64,000 nt of DNA, from the NCBI RefSeq assembly GCF_032062135.1, contig NC_092859.1:39889118-39953117 (forward strand). Reading direction: 5' to 3'. The notes under the pieces were generated by a model, which saw only the letters and a list, made by a program, of their open reading frames with translations, did no database searches and was not told where the DNA came from. Each line of letters opens with the position of its first letter. Within the stretch, counting starts at the first letter, position 1. Both the position numbers and the translations under genes were made by a program. Source of the stretch: Pyxicephalus adspersus. Lineage: Eukaryota > Chordata > Amphibia > Anura > Pyxicephalidae. Of this stretch, positions 11,514-23,300 are shown piece after piece.

Positions 11514-12468
11514 CCAAGTATTTAGAGATGCGGCCTTGTCTCAAATTCATAGGTTGGTTACACTTTAAAAGTATTGTTACCTTTTTTTTCTTTCAATATC
11601 GGTTGCAAAAAAAAATTATGTTTTAATACTTCTGTATTCTATCCAAATTTGAAGAAAAAGTTATGTCAATGTATACATTTTAAAGCAAAAATCCAGCAAA
11701 ATGGGGATAGGTGGAGTTGCCACCTGGCTGGTAAATATTAAACTTGCCAATGTAAGTAATGAGAATGAGACAAAAAGTCTTTTTACCTAGGAATATGCAT
11801 ATTTCACAATATATCACACTATTTGACAATATGTTTATAACTTTGTGATGTTTGGCAAATGATCTAATGTGTTGTGCTTCCCATATCCCAGTCACGTAAT
11901 ACACCAAGACGGTGAATCTGCAGTTATACATCGCCCTGTCCTTTTTTCATCTTCTTGCTTTCTATCTAGGTCACTTGACTATGAAGTAGCATCAGCATAT
12001 TTAGAGAGTTCCTTTCTTGTATCTCCACCTAAGACTTGCCTACTCAGTGCCAGCCTCATTCATGCCTGGACTGACTAGGTTACAGCCTCCTGCAATCATC
12101 CCAATGTACTATCTTCATGTATGATACAGATAGGAGGATAATTCTTGCCCTCATACTGGCTTCGGTGACTCATCTCTATGTAATCTACTAACTCTGACTG
12201 GTAGCACTTCATCCTAAATAAATATATCCACCTCTCTGTTCCTCTTCTTCAGTCCCTCCTTTGGATGCTAGATAGAGTTCGGTCCAATTGTCCCATATTC
12301 CCGAAAAATGTAAAAACCTGAAAAAAGGAGCCTATTGCTCCTAAAGCATTTGTGTTTTTAATATTTTTTTAACCACTGAAGGGTATCACTTTAGCTAGCT
12401 ATAATTTTTTTGCTTTTTGTATGTGTGTATTCAATAATTTTTAGATAACAATTCGGTTACTCCTCTCA

Positions 12469-12516
12469 CCCATGACGTATTCCTATCTTCCGCCCATGAC
12501 GTATTCCGATCTTCTG
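12469..12516. repeat. 2 x 24-bp tandem duplication with a CRE-like motif
   Basis: CCCATGACGTATTCC occurs at 12469 and again at 12493, giving a 24-bp period with one or two mismatches. Each unit carries TGACGTAT, similar to a CRE/ATF half-consensus. Confidence 0.8.
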
Positions 12517-15500
12517 CCCTAGTCCCTTCCTCTCATACTTATACATCCAGGGCTTCTAGTTAGCCTCCACCCTCTCTGGAATTTCCACATGGGGATTTAA
12601 TTCAAAGTAAATTTATGTGATGTAAACAGCTTTACTTCCTCATCAAGGGGATGAGCTAGCAAGCTGTCCAAGAATTACCCGGCACTTCCAGGTATGGGAG
12701 AACTTACAACACTGTATTTCTGTTCTCACAGTATAGTCCTTCGTGTGTGAACTGCCAATTGTTTGACATAAGAGCTAGACAAGTTCTGTCTTGATGTTGC
12801 ATGTTTTGATGTAGTTCGCATGCATTTATAGGAATCGAGCAGTAAGTGCCACAAGCCTAAAATGCATCTGTGCCCGGACTATGGAGAAAAAAAAGGTATA
12901 CATATTCCGAACACCCAAGTATAAGAACATCAAGCCATCCCTGACCCCCTTAGTTGCTTGTACTGTAAAAAAATGAATCCCCAAGGATTTACACAAAGAC
13001 TGGAGGAGTTCATTCTATTTAGGACTGTATGCTGTGTTGTGAAAGTGTGCACCATGTTGGCCTGCATTGTGTTAGGGGAGACAATTGAATAGGCTGCTCA
13101 GTGTACCACAAAAACAAAAATGAACAGCTTCTGTGTATTGGTATGCGTTGCTGTTCATTCATTACACTGTAGTAAGGTGCGCTTGGGGTGCCATTAACAG
13201 TGAATGCTAACCCAGTGCATCAATGCATGTGTTGCTGTTATTATTAGAAACAAGCCCTAATGCCAGGTTTTGGTCCGTTTTTAAGGCTAGGTTAAGGTCT
13301 TGTACTTCTCTAGCACAGTTACTTGGCACTGCCACGTTTTTTATTAGCCAGAACACATCCATGTACTTGTGCGGTAGTATAGCATTCAGAATGATTATAC
13401 GTGTTGCCATTCATTGCAATAATATATCGGGAATTGTGTCCCTGAAAGTGCCTAAGGGCCAAGAAAAGATGTTTTCTATAAAAATACTCCAGAATTTTGA
13501 TACTGAAAATCTCCATAATGTCTATAGCTACAGAAATGAATAATAGTTTGCTTTAACATGCTCTTACTGTTTGTTCAGAATATGTAAATTTTTAGTGTAC
13601 GTAGTCTGGGTTCATTTTGATCATTCTCAGAGAAAATGTACCTGTACTGCAAACTTACCCAACCATGTTTTCTTACCTCCTCAAAGGGATTAGGGCATGG
13701 CATCCTACCACATGCCAGTGTTTGGGTCTGGTGATTGGGAGCCCAAGTAATGTTACATGGGGGGGGTAACTTGGCCCTTCAAAAGTAGAAGCCCTGCTTT
13801 GTTAGCAAGGGTTTCAGTGTTGGTGGTAGGTGGTAAGGGAGTCTGCCTGGGTAAGTTAAAGGGGCGGGGGTGAAAGAGGCTGCGTGCACACAAATGTTGC
13901 ATGACACTTTCTCTTTAAAATGCATCCTGTAAACCCAATATTTTACAAGTATAGGCAAAGGAAAGAATAAAGTAATACAGGTTGACTTTAATTAATGATT
14001 TACGGTTGCATAGAAAAAAGCTAGGTGTCATCTGTAATAGTTTGGGTGTATCAGTATCTGGCTACCTGGGTTTTATACCCTTCGCACAGTGTAAATGAAT
14101 AATACACATTCACACTATAGTAGTATAGATGTATAAATATTTTTGCATTCATTCATTTGCTAAATTTTAATACATGAGGATGGAAAGCACCGTAAAAACA
14201 TCATGTTATCTTCAGTACAAAAAAAAAAATCTAACTTCATGTTTTAATGTGCGATATGCCTTCTGAGAATTGGGTGGGGATCTAGTGTAGAAATCCTTTA
14301 TCAACTCATCTCACTAATTGAACCCAAATAACTCCCCGCGCCCGCACAAGGTAATAAACAGATATTCTGCAGTGTCCTAACTTATCTTCCTGCTTTGTTT
14401 AGCCTCATGTCAAATTCTTTTTTTATTTATTTTTTTTATCTCCTGTTCTGAAAAAGTTAAATTACCAAAAAATGTTTAAATGCAACAAGCATTGTAAAAA
14501 CAAATTGAAGTTTTCCTAGGCGGTCATTTTGTCACTTAAAAGAAAATTGGTTAATAAATGAATAAAGTATTTACATGTAGCCCCATAGTGGGGTAGTAAA
14601 AATGGATGCCCCCCCCCTCCGTTTCTTTAGTTTTGGTAACCTTAAATATATGTGACCTGCAATCTAGCATTCTATATACTGGTTCTGCCCGGTAGAACAC
14701 AAATCATAGAGTGAAAGCAGATAAGCAGTAAGTCTGGGAATTCCCAGCTTCTCTTTGTTCACAGTTTCATGTTCTGTTATCTGTGATCCATAACAGCCTA
14801 CTAATTAGTAGGTGGCACGAGGTCCCATGCAATGTGATTTGGAGGGCATCACCTTAGAAATACACGCTTACTACCAAGTCTCTAAATGGTATGTTAGCTC
14901 TGTCGAGAGAATCCCACCTAAAAAAACCAAGGCCATCAATGCAGAAGTGAAACTTGCAGTGTGTCAGTGAAGGACCTTTCTTGTAGGAAATGAATTATGT
15001 CTAAAAGGAAAGCTGTGCTAGGAAAAAAGTTGTTTAATCCCAACTATGCAGTGCACTGCACTTCTCCTACAGATCCTCATAGAGGAATATCTTTACATTT
15101 CTCTCATTACTGTCCATTCAGTCCTGGGATTTACATGGTTCAGTCCTGCCTGGTATGGGGGGTCTTGATTTTTCTACAGTTTTACTTCTAGGTCTTCAAC
15201 CCAAAAGAAGAAGCAGCATCTATAGATCCTTATATCTATCACTCTATCCAATCAGCGGGCTTGTTGCACAGTAATTCACCTGTTTGTCTCCTTGTGCTGT
15301 TTCTCCCTGTCTCGGTCATAACTCGGCCATAAAGGGAATTGTATCATATCACATATCAAATCATATTCAGGTTCCTACACTGTTATTTTTTGAAATATAC
15401 ATTTATTCATGTACTAGTAATTACGTAGCTGTAATCATTTTTGTTTTTTATATCTGCCTAGAGTCAATTCTTGTTTTCTTCTGCAAAAGTAGAACAAAGG

Positions 15501-15653
15501 CAAAATAAGCTGCATTGCTTTTATTAATCACAAAGCTGGCTGTATTGAATACCATGGCTTCAGCAAAGCAGTGCTAAGCTTGTTTATTCCCTGGAACATC
15601 ATTAATGGGTGTGTATGCTGGCAAGTGGAAGTTTACTTCCTGTCATGTGACGA

Positions 15654-15798
15654 CAGTGTTCACCTCAGCCCCTTTTAGCCGGGCGCAACACCCGGCTGTT
15701 TTTGGGTGGTTACTAAAGAGTTGGGCCACAATACAGGGGCTGCCACCCACCTACAATTACTTTCCACCCGGCTTAAAAAACTTCTGGGATAAACACTG
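15654..15798 (+). mobile_element. hAT-like MITE, copy C
   Basis: Begins CAGTGTTCACC and ends AAACACTG, an imperfect terminal inverted repeat. The interior shares CAGCCCCTTTTAG, GGTGGTTACTAAAGAGTTGG and CCACCTACAATTAC with copy D. No clear target duplication is visible in the flanks. Confidence 0.65.
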
Positions 15799-16791
15799 GA
15801 CTATGATGGGCACCCCTGTTCCATAGCCTGTTAGTTGTATATGTTCACTGTGAGGTCATCTAAGGAACTTTAAATTATGACTGCTCGTCTCTCCAGTGAC
15901 AGATCATGGTGAAGCTTCTGTTCTGCACACTGTTCTCCTTGCTGGAGAGGAAGCTGTATCTTAAGATACACAGATTATGAATCTCCTTGATTCATCTACC
16001 CTGTGGATCTGTTGTTTCCTGATCATTATTCTACCAGGATTTGGATCACCATATATCAAAGGGGCAGACCTAACATGAAGGAGCAAAGGTCTGCCTCTAC
16101 TAAGATGGGCACCTCCACAAACTGACACCATTTAGAACAAGGCACGGTACATGAGTAATAAAGAAAAATCAGCCACTTGGAGACCACAGGCGATACCAGT
16201 GACTACCCACTGCTTGAACTTTTGTCAGTTTCCACAGTGCTGGTCCTCAGTCTTCCTATTTAGTTGTCTTTTGTTCAGTGCACATCAAGGATTCCTAGGT
16301 AATTATCTGGTCATTGTGACTCACATGGATACTTGTGGTTTGTATTTTCCTTTGTGTTCTTCAATAGAAAGAAACACAAACTTCTGCCTAGAGCCATGTT
16401 TATTGTGACGCTTGTGTGCCTTTTGTGTGATTACTAATTTATCTCCACATATACAATGCTTTCATAGGTGGTCACCCCAGTCCTTGGTGTTTCCCAAGTT
16501 TTGCAGTGTTACAGCCTAAGATAAAAATGGATTCATTTGGAATTTTATGTCACATACCTATAATAATAAAATCTCAATGATAGAAAAAAAACTTTCAATA
16601 GTGTTTTAAATTATTTACAATTATAAATCTAAATTTATTTATTAAGTAATAAACCCCTCTCCTGGGAAACTCTTAAACCAGCTTTGTGCTACCAGTTGAT
16701 CTGAGTATGTAAACCCAGAAATTTCATCTTATAGAAGCTTGTTATTGTTATTTTAAAAGTCATTTTTAATATTTTGCTACTTCCAATAAAT

Positions 16792-16816
16792 AAAAAAAAA
16801 AAAAAAAAAAAAAAAA
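16792..16816 (+). repeat. Poly(A) tract after an AATAAA motif
   Basis: CCAATAAAT runs straight into about 24 A, as at the end of a retroposed transcript. The source of the preceding AT-rich 250 bp was not recognised. The sequence after it has an imperfect 31-bp direct repeat (GTCCTCCTCTAC at 16823, GTCCTCCTTTAC at 16854). Confidence 0.6.
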
Positions 16817-17041
16817 GGGCTAGTCCTCCTCTACAGACTATTAAAAACTTCTGGTCCTCCTTTACGGAATATTGATCAGATTCTTAATGCTATATGATGC
16901 CACCTCTCAATCCTTGTTCTTGTTACCCTGTAAACATTTTAAATGTAGACTATGTGCGGATGTTTAAACACACATCATGGAGGCATGACCGGCTAGGAGG
17001 TCCACCCTGAGAAATGCCATACAGCTCTTCCTGGAATGTAT

Positions 17042-17232
17042 GTTGGTCCAGGGAACATCCGATTGCCTCATGGGATGGAGCAAATTAAACCAGGGTTTTT
17101 TTTGCCTTCCTCTGGATAAACTATGTTTATAGGGTTATTGTCTGGGATATGTTTATTTCCCTAGTGATTGAACTTGATGGACCTTTTTTTTTGGTCTTTT
17201 TTCAACCTGACTAGCAATGTAACCATGTATGT
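17042..17232 (+). mobile_element. CR1-like LINE 3' end
   Basis: Blocks GGTCCAGGGAACATCCGATT, TTTTTTGCCTTCCTCTGGAT, TTGAACTTGATGGACC and TTTTTTCAACCTGAC are the usual 3' untranslated tail of CR1-type LINEs. The same tail, inverted, follows the reverse transcriptase fragment at 63290-63690. This copy is 5'-truncated with no coding part. Confidence 0.7.
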
Positions 17233-17677
17233 GGAAAAGAATGTATGAAAGTGAAAACAAAAGCTCCGCAAGAGATCGACAGCATGATAAGAAGTGTGAG
17301 AATTTTTTTTTTTGGAAAATGGAGAGAGTGTGATGGATTGAGTAATTTTGGAGTAGAAAACTGGGCGGAGCTGACACCACTCTGTGCACAAAAATGCTGT
17401 GTGTTGTCCAGAGGAGGACTCTGTTGTGTTTTATTTTTTTTCTGGTATCCGTTACTAGCACTGGAAAGTTTTTGGTGGTCAATGTCCGATAAGTGAAATA
17501 TTTTCAGTTCAGCTTCTGTTTTTTTGCAACCATTGCAAGGTTTTGTCTGTTGTGAAATGATGTGGAATGTTCTGTATTTAAAGCCTAACGCAATATAGAT
17601 ATAGGAAAAGCCCTGGCTTACTTGTGTTGGTGGGAATGTATGTGTGTGCCCCGAAAGGAATATGCATAATGTGAACA

Positions 17678-17681
<4 letters not shown>

Positions 17682-17708
<27 letters not shown>
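17682..17708. repeat. Poly(T) tract
   Basis: 27 consecutive T. It could be the tail of a minus-strand retroposed copy, but no element body is recognisable beside it. Confidence 0.9.
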
Positions 17709-17713
<5 letters not shown>

Positions 17714-17940
17714 TACTTTCGGTACAACTTGTAATTGTACATGTACAGTGGGGAGACAGCTATATTTACTTGTTATATATGTAGTTCGGTGCAATTCATG
17801 TTTTTATTCCTTTTTCCTGCATTCATCTGACAATGCACTGTGTGGCTTATGGCTTCAATAAACTCTATAGCTGGGAAGAATGATCTGTATATTGCTTTCC
17901 TGTAGGTAAGTCCCATGATCCTACAGCACTTGGGATGCTA

Positions 17941-18239
17941 AGGCTACGTACACACGTCAGATGATACTCATAGGATTATTATCACTTCAGAGCTGCTATC
18001 AGAGGAGAATTTGATGTGTGTACAGCACACATGCAATGTCATTCATGATTCCATCTTGGCAGATTGAAGAACGACTAATGCAAGTGAAGGGTAGAGAGCA
18101 CAGCGGGGTGCCACACTCGCTTGTTCTCCCCCCTCCCCTCTACATGGAGCAGAATGGCGCTGTATGTACAGCACTCATTTCTTCATCTTTCAGCCTTTTG
18201 TCATTGGAAAGGATCGTGAAAGATGTGTGAACGAAGCCT
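17941..18239. mobile_element. MITE with ACGTACACACG ends, copy 1
   Basis: Starts AGGCTACGTACACACGTCAG and ends GATGTGTGAACGAAGCCT, an imperfect terminal inverted repeat. A second member of 284 bp lies at 52973-53256 inside GPX3. It lies about 300 bp before TNIP1 exon 2. Confidence 0.7.
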
Positions 18240-18313
18240 AAGGCAATGAGGTTGGTGGGTGAGTGATGACGGAGGAATTGAGAAATCCCATTTATGTAGA
18301 CAAGTAGTGTCCT

Positions 18314-18335
18314 CTGTTTAATTATAATTAAACAG
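18314..18335. other. 22-bp perfect palindrome
   Basis: CTGTTTAATTA is followed immediately by its exact reverse complement TAATTAAACAG. It lies about 210 bp upstream of TNIP1 exon 2. It could bind a homeodomain-type factor or be chance in AT-rich DNA. Confidence 0.7.
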
Positions 18336-18546
18336 CGGACATTTGTTTTAGGAACAAGCAAACCTAAACACCCCCTGTATTAACAAAAACATTTTATTGG
18401 GGTGAGGCAGATTGGAGGAAAATTCCCCAAGGAGAGACATTTTAAACAACACTGCTAAAGTGTTCAAGCCTGCAAATTTCATTATCTGTAATTATTGCAG
18501 GATAGTTAGTATGCACATTATATACTTATCTTTTATTTTTTTTCAG

Positions 18547-18685
18547 ACATGTTCGATCACCTTTGGTTGGATGTCTAATTGATTAATGGAAGGCAGAAGT
18601 CCCTACAGAATATATGATCCAGGAGGCGAAGCCCCAAACCGACAGGGCAAACCAAGGAAAAACATGGATGGAATCCTGAGTTTGG
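18547..18685 (+). CDS. TNIP1: TNIP1 exon 2 (start codon exon)
   Basis: A pyrimidine-rich acceptor ends at TTTCAG 18546. Coding starts at 18586 and encodes MEGRSPYRIYDPGG followed by EAPNRQGKPRKNMDGILSLG. The donor GTACAT follows at 18686 and splits a Gly codon, as in mammals. About 12 residues of the mammalian leucine-rich stretch between DPGG and the KMxGIxxLG motif are absent. Confidence 0.85.
18549..18578 (+). CDS. Short upstream ORF in TNIP1 exon 2
   Basis: The first ATG after the exon 2 acceptor opens nine codons and a TAA (MFDHLWLDV). It ends 7 bases before the TNIP1 start codon. Its ATG has G at -3; the main ATG has T at -3 but G at +4. Ribosomes must pass or reinitiate past this ORF if exon 1 has no earlier ATG. 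Function is inferred only. Confidence 0.45.
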   Translation: MFDHLWLDV

Positions 18686-20320
18686 GTACATTGAAAGTAT
18701 TACTCCTGCATTTACTGTATATTGGGGTTCATTTACTAAATAACATTTTTAATCAAAATGTATTTTCAATAGGGGTCTTTTTGTTTTTAAAATAAACAAA
18801 AATAAAATCTTCACATCGGTATTGTTCCCTTCCGATCAGGCTTCTAATAGTGGAAAATGGAGGTAGTGTAATACCACCTAAGTGGCAACCAGAAACTCTT
18901 ATTTTTTTAAAAGAAGTAACAACTTTCAACGTTATAAATTTGTAAGCAACACCAAATGTGGCCAACTGGATTTTTTGGAGAAAAAAAACACTACTGATAC
19001 CTTTGGGATTCTGTATTTAGTGATCGGTAAAGTGGTTATTGTGCTGATCCCTCTTTAAAAATGATGTTATTTTAAAAGTGGTTTAAAAAAGTAAGACATT
19101 ATTGAATATGAATAAAACCATACTAACCCAACAGTAATGATCAGGCTATAATTGCCACTTATATAAAGAGAGCAAACGGTAAAATAGCATTTTTGTGTGT
19201 ACAAATAACTCTGGGGAACAGCATGTCCTCTTCTTTCATAATCAAGTTCCTTAAAGAGGAACTCTAGTTCTGCAAAACAAGATTTGCACTCAGGCCGGTT
19301 TGTTATTGCAGAAGGGACAGACAAGCACACTTGCATGCTGGATCGCTGACTTTTTTTTTAGGAAAACACTGAACGGCATATGCGCATTTAGGCGTTTGAT
19401 AGTGATGTGCCAAACGGCCCTGTTGTTTTTTTTTTTTTATTATTGTTTATTGCTGTTGCTCTTTGTGCAATAAATGACTTTTCTGTTTGCAATTCTTTTG
19501 AAAAAAGGGTTTCGTATTTAGTTATTGAATCACATAAAGTTAATTTTGCAGGGAAAATGCGATCTGTAAAAATGAAGAGCAGTTAATAATAAATATTTTT
19601 GGTCACAGCTAATAGTAATAAAACATGACTCAGGCTTTTCCCAATTAGACTTTACTATTCCACATGTCACTGTGTAGTTTCTTTTCTCAGTCAGCTGTTT
19701 CTGTTTCTATTCTCCCCATGCTACTAATAGCTTGCTCCCTCCTCATCACACTCAGGCTTTCCACTCTTTTATCTCAGGTGAATTGTTAGAGGAGACTAAG
19801 AATGTGGCATTCGCTCTCCGACAGAAAGCTGAAGCGCTGACCAAAGACCGCCAGGATTTGCAGCCTTCTTCACCCTCAGCTATTCAAACTTCTCTCCCTG
19901 GCACAATGGACACAGGTGAGTCTCTGCTCCAGAAGGGTAAAACCTTGCAGGTCATGTATTTTGCCTTTTATTTTATTATCCTGTATGCAGTTAAATGTGA
20001 ATAAAGAAACCCCATCTCTTCTTAATAGATCCCCACATGTCTCCTTTAAAAGAACCTTTCACCTGCAATTTGTTATTACATAGAGGGTTTGTCGGCCCTG
20101 TTTTAATAGCAGAATCATTAAGTAAAAAAGAAAATAAAGAATGATTGTGTTTGGGGGCATTGTGTGCAAAATCAAAATGAGATGTATTCTTTTATTATTA
20201 TTTTTATTAATGATTTATAAAGTTTGAAAAATAGTTGCACTAATATTGTGTGATATCAAAAAAACAGCTGACAATATTCAAATATATGGACTCTCTGCAG
20301 TCAGAAAATATATATTGTGC

Positions 20321-20383
<63 letters not shown>

Positions 20384-23300
20384 TTGTGCAAAATACATGT
20401 GTGCAGTTTTGTATTGTGCAAAATATATGTGTGCAGTTTTGCATGTGTGCTGAAAACACCTGACCTGAGGAAGCGTACTGCTAATTCCTATCATTTCTTC
20501 ATGTCAGGACAGTTCTCAGGAGAATTCTATCTATATTTTCCAATTGAACAGCCATACAAACCTGACATTTAACATTTTAAACACAATTTTTACTAATCTA
20601 TGTTTGCTTATTATCTGTGAATATTCTGGCAACCGGTGATGGCAACTTATTTTTCCTTATTTTTAATAAATCTAAAATATAATCTAAAATCCATACAATT
20701 ATTCATTATGATTGTAATCTGTTTCAGAAATAGAGCATGCAGATGATTTCTTTCATGTACAGATGGAAAAACGGAATGTAGAATCAAATAGTGACCTGAA
20801 AACTAACCAGAAATCTCCGGCAAGTGTAAGTAGCCTTAAACATCCCAGATGAACCCCCTGATCTATTTATGTTTTTTGTACTCCCTGCTCTGTTGAAGCC
20901 ACTATAAATATCTAGTTCTTCATGTAAGACAATTGCTGGAGCTGAGCACTGTCATGTGATGGATTCTTTACTCTCCTGCATAAAATCTGAAAGGTCCAGA
21001 CCCATTTGAAGATAAAACTCCCCATGAAATAGGTGTTTGTATAATGATTTTGGATATATCACCTTGGAGAAGTGTTAAAGGCCTGTGGAGTTTTTAAAAA
21101 TTCTTATATTTCTTTTTTTAAATATTTCTGCTGCTGTGGTTTGATCTTACTGCAGTGTTTTTATTGTACCTACATGTGAATGGTCAGGAGGCTAATTCAG
21201 AGCAAGTGCCTTCTACATCCATCCAACAGTGCAATAGTAAAATAAAATTGAAAGTAAGGATGTTTGTCACCTTATCTCTCAGTTATCATCTCATCTCAGT
21301 TATATCTCTCATCAAGTTATGATGATATTAGTAATTGAAAACAATGTAGTCTAAGCTGTAATTTTCCATTATGTTTTTCTTCTACAGGGATCTTCCTCTG
21401 AATTTGAAATCCTGGACCACAGTGAAAGAAAAAGGCCACTTGAAGCCAGAATATCGGTAAGTAAAAGTATGGATATTAAGGGTAAGGGTAATGAGATAAC
21501 CTGCCAGTGGACCACCATGACCTGCAGACAGCACCCTCACTTTGCTAGAATCCAGTCAAAACTGTTAATTTGTTTTCAGTGAGGTGAAGGAAACATATTA
21601 TCAGTTAGATTTTTATTACTTTTGATATACTGATTAAAGTGTCCCTGTATTTTAAAAAAAGAAAGGACTTGCCTTCTGACCTTTTCTTAGATATTTATAA
21701 CCTTCTCATCTTTGACACACTTCTTTTGATTATGTAATTGCAAAACTGTTTTTAGTTTTTAATAAAGTGAGGAAGTGTAGGAGCCCCTATAATGCTTTAT
21801 TGCTGTCTGTTTCCTTGTTGGGCAGATTAAATTTACAGACCTGGAACAAGCCTGCAATACGTCCTTGTGCCTGCACCTTTTAAAAGCAATTCAGAAGCTC
21901 TTATTTTCTTTGCTAATAGTTTCCCATATATTGGGTGTACAGTACAAGTTAAATAACATATAGATTAATTTACCATTATGGGCTGTCTTGGTGATAACAT
22001 GATCGAGAAGCAGTCAGTGTGGTTCCCTATCTTTAGTGTGGAATCCACCGCTGCTGCCTTCTACTCCCAGTACAACATAGATTACCATTTCTTCATGTTC
22101 TCTCTGTGTGCAGAGTGATTGGTCCTGAATTCCCCAATGTAGTTTATTGCAGGCAGCCTGTACAGTGTAGGCCAACTGGGTCCCTCCCATTAATACCTGT
22201 GTTTAAAAAGCAATTGGTACACAATTAGTGGATTTATATCTGTTGTGGTTATCAATGAATTATAATTCAAGTGAATGTTTTGTGTCCAGAGGTCATACTG
22301 CAAAATAAATAGTTGATTGGTTCTGTTGGCAACAGTTTTTGTTCTTGTAAACCCTTTTGTGTTAAACTCAAATAACAGTGGAATGGGCTGACACATATCG
22401 GACAATCTCTACTTTTGTTTTATAAGGCAAACAGCCTAAGAAGTTGTGCAACATTGTTTCTTTCTTATGTAAGACTTTGAATGTTCCCACTGTTTTTTGC
22501 TCTCTCACAAAGCGGAATTCCAAATCTTCCCTTTTTTGAAAGACGGCTTCTTGTCTTGCATAACGATTGATCACTTTGATTTAAAACCGTTTATCTACAG
22601 AGAGAACATGTGTTTGTTATGTTTGTATGATATTTTCATCATAAAAAACCTATGTCCTGGAACCTCATAGCCTATCCCTGACAATTGTATACTGATAAGT
22701 TGGGTAAGCTGTGGGTGGTATTGGAGCATTCCCATGTGGATGATGTTACATTTAGGTACTTAGACCGGAGCACGGTCACAAAGTAGGATCATTCTGCTTG
22801 TTAAATGTAAGCGCTTCTCTGTTGGAGCAAGGTAATAGGTGTTTCAATGCAGTAGGGAGATAGGGGATGAATGAGTTATACAGCTTGAGTTGGGGCTACC
22901 CTGAGTCGCTGACACTTTAAAGCATCTCTTTTAGTCCTACAAGTCATATTCCAGAACAAAAAGTCACAAAGTTTTGACATTCCGGCTGCATGCTTTTCCT
23001 GGTCATTGAAACTTCTAAAAATAAAGACAGCTTACAATTTTAGAAGAAGGACAGCAATGGCCATGAAATAGGCCTGGAATCCAAGCAAATCTTCATATTA
23101 GGAGATTAAGAAACTTATATATGCATACTTGTCCCTGGAGGGACATTGGTAATGACAACCTACAATTCTGCCCTGGCCAGCTTCCCTTTATTAGATTCCA
23201 CTGAAATACTGCTTGACAAACCTGTAAGTCTAAACTTCAAGTCAGGAATCTTTTTTTATGATTTTATATATCATTTTTTATATTGTCGGATTCCGCAAAA

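Larger units (their letters stand above)
3856..18546 (+). other. TNIP1: TNIP1 intron 1 (14.7 kb)
   Basis: The intron lies between the 5' UTR exon and the ATG exon. It carries the dispersed elements listed separately: L2-like tail, three hAT-like MITE copies, V-SINE remnant, (TA)n tract, foldback element, CR1 3' end and an ACGTACACACG-type MITE. It also has a coding-like relic at 7000-7500. The stretches 5111-6050, 7980-9116, 9271-10770, 11514-12468, 12517-15653 and 15799-16790 show nothing else I can name. Confidence 0.55.
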
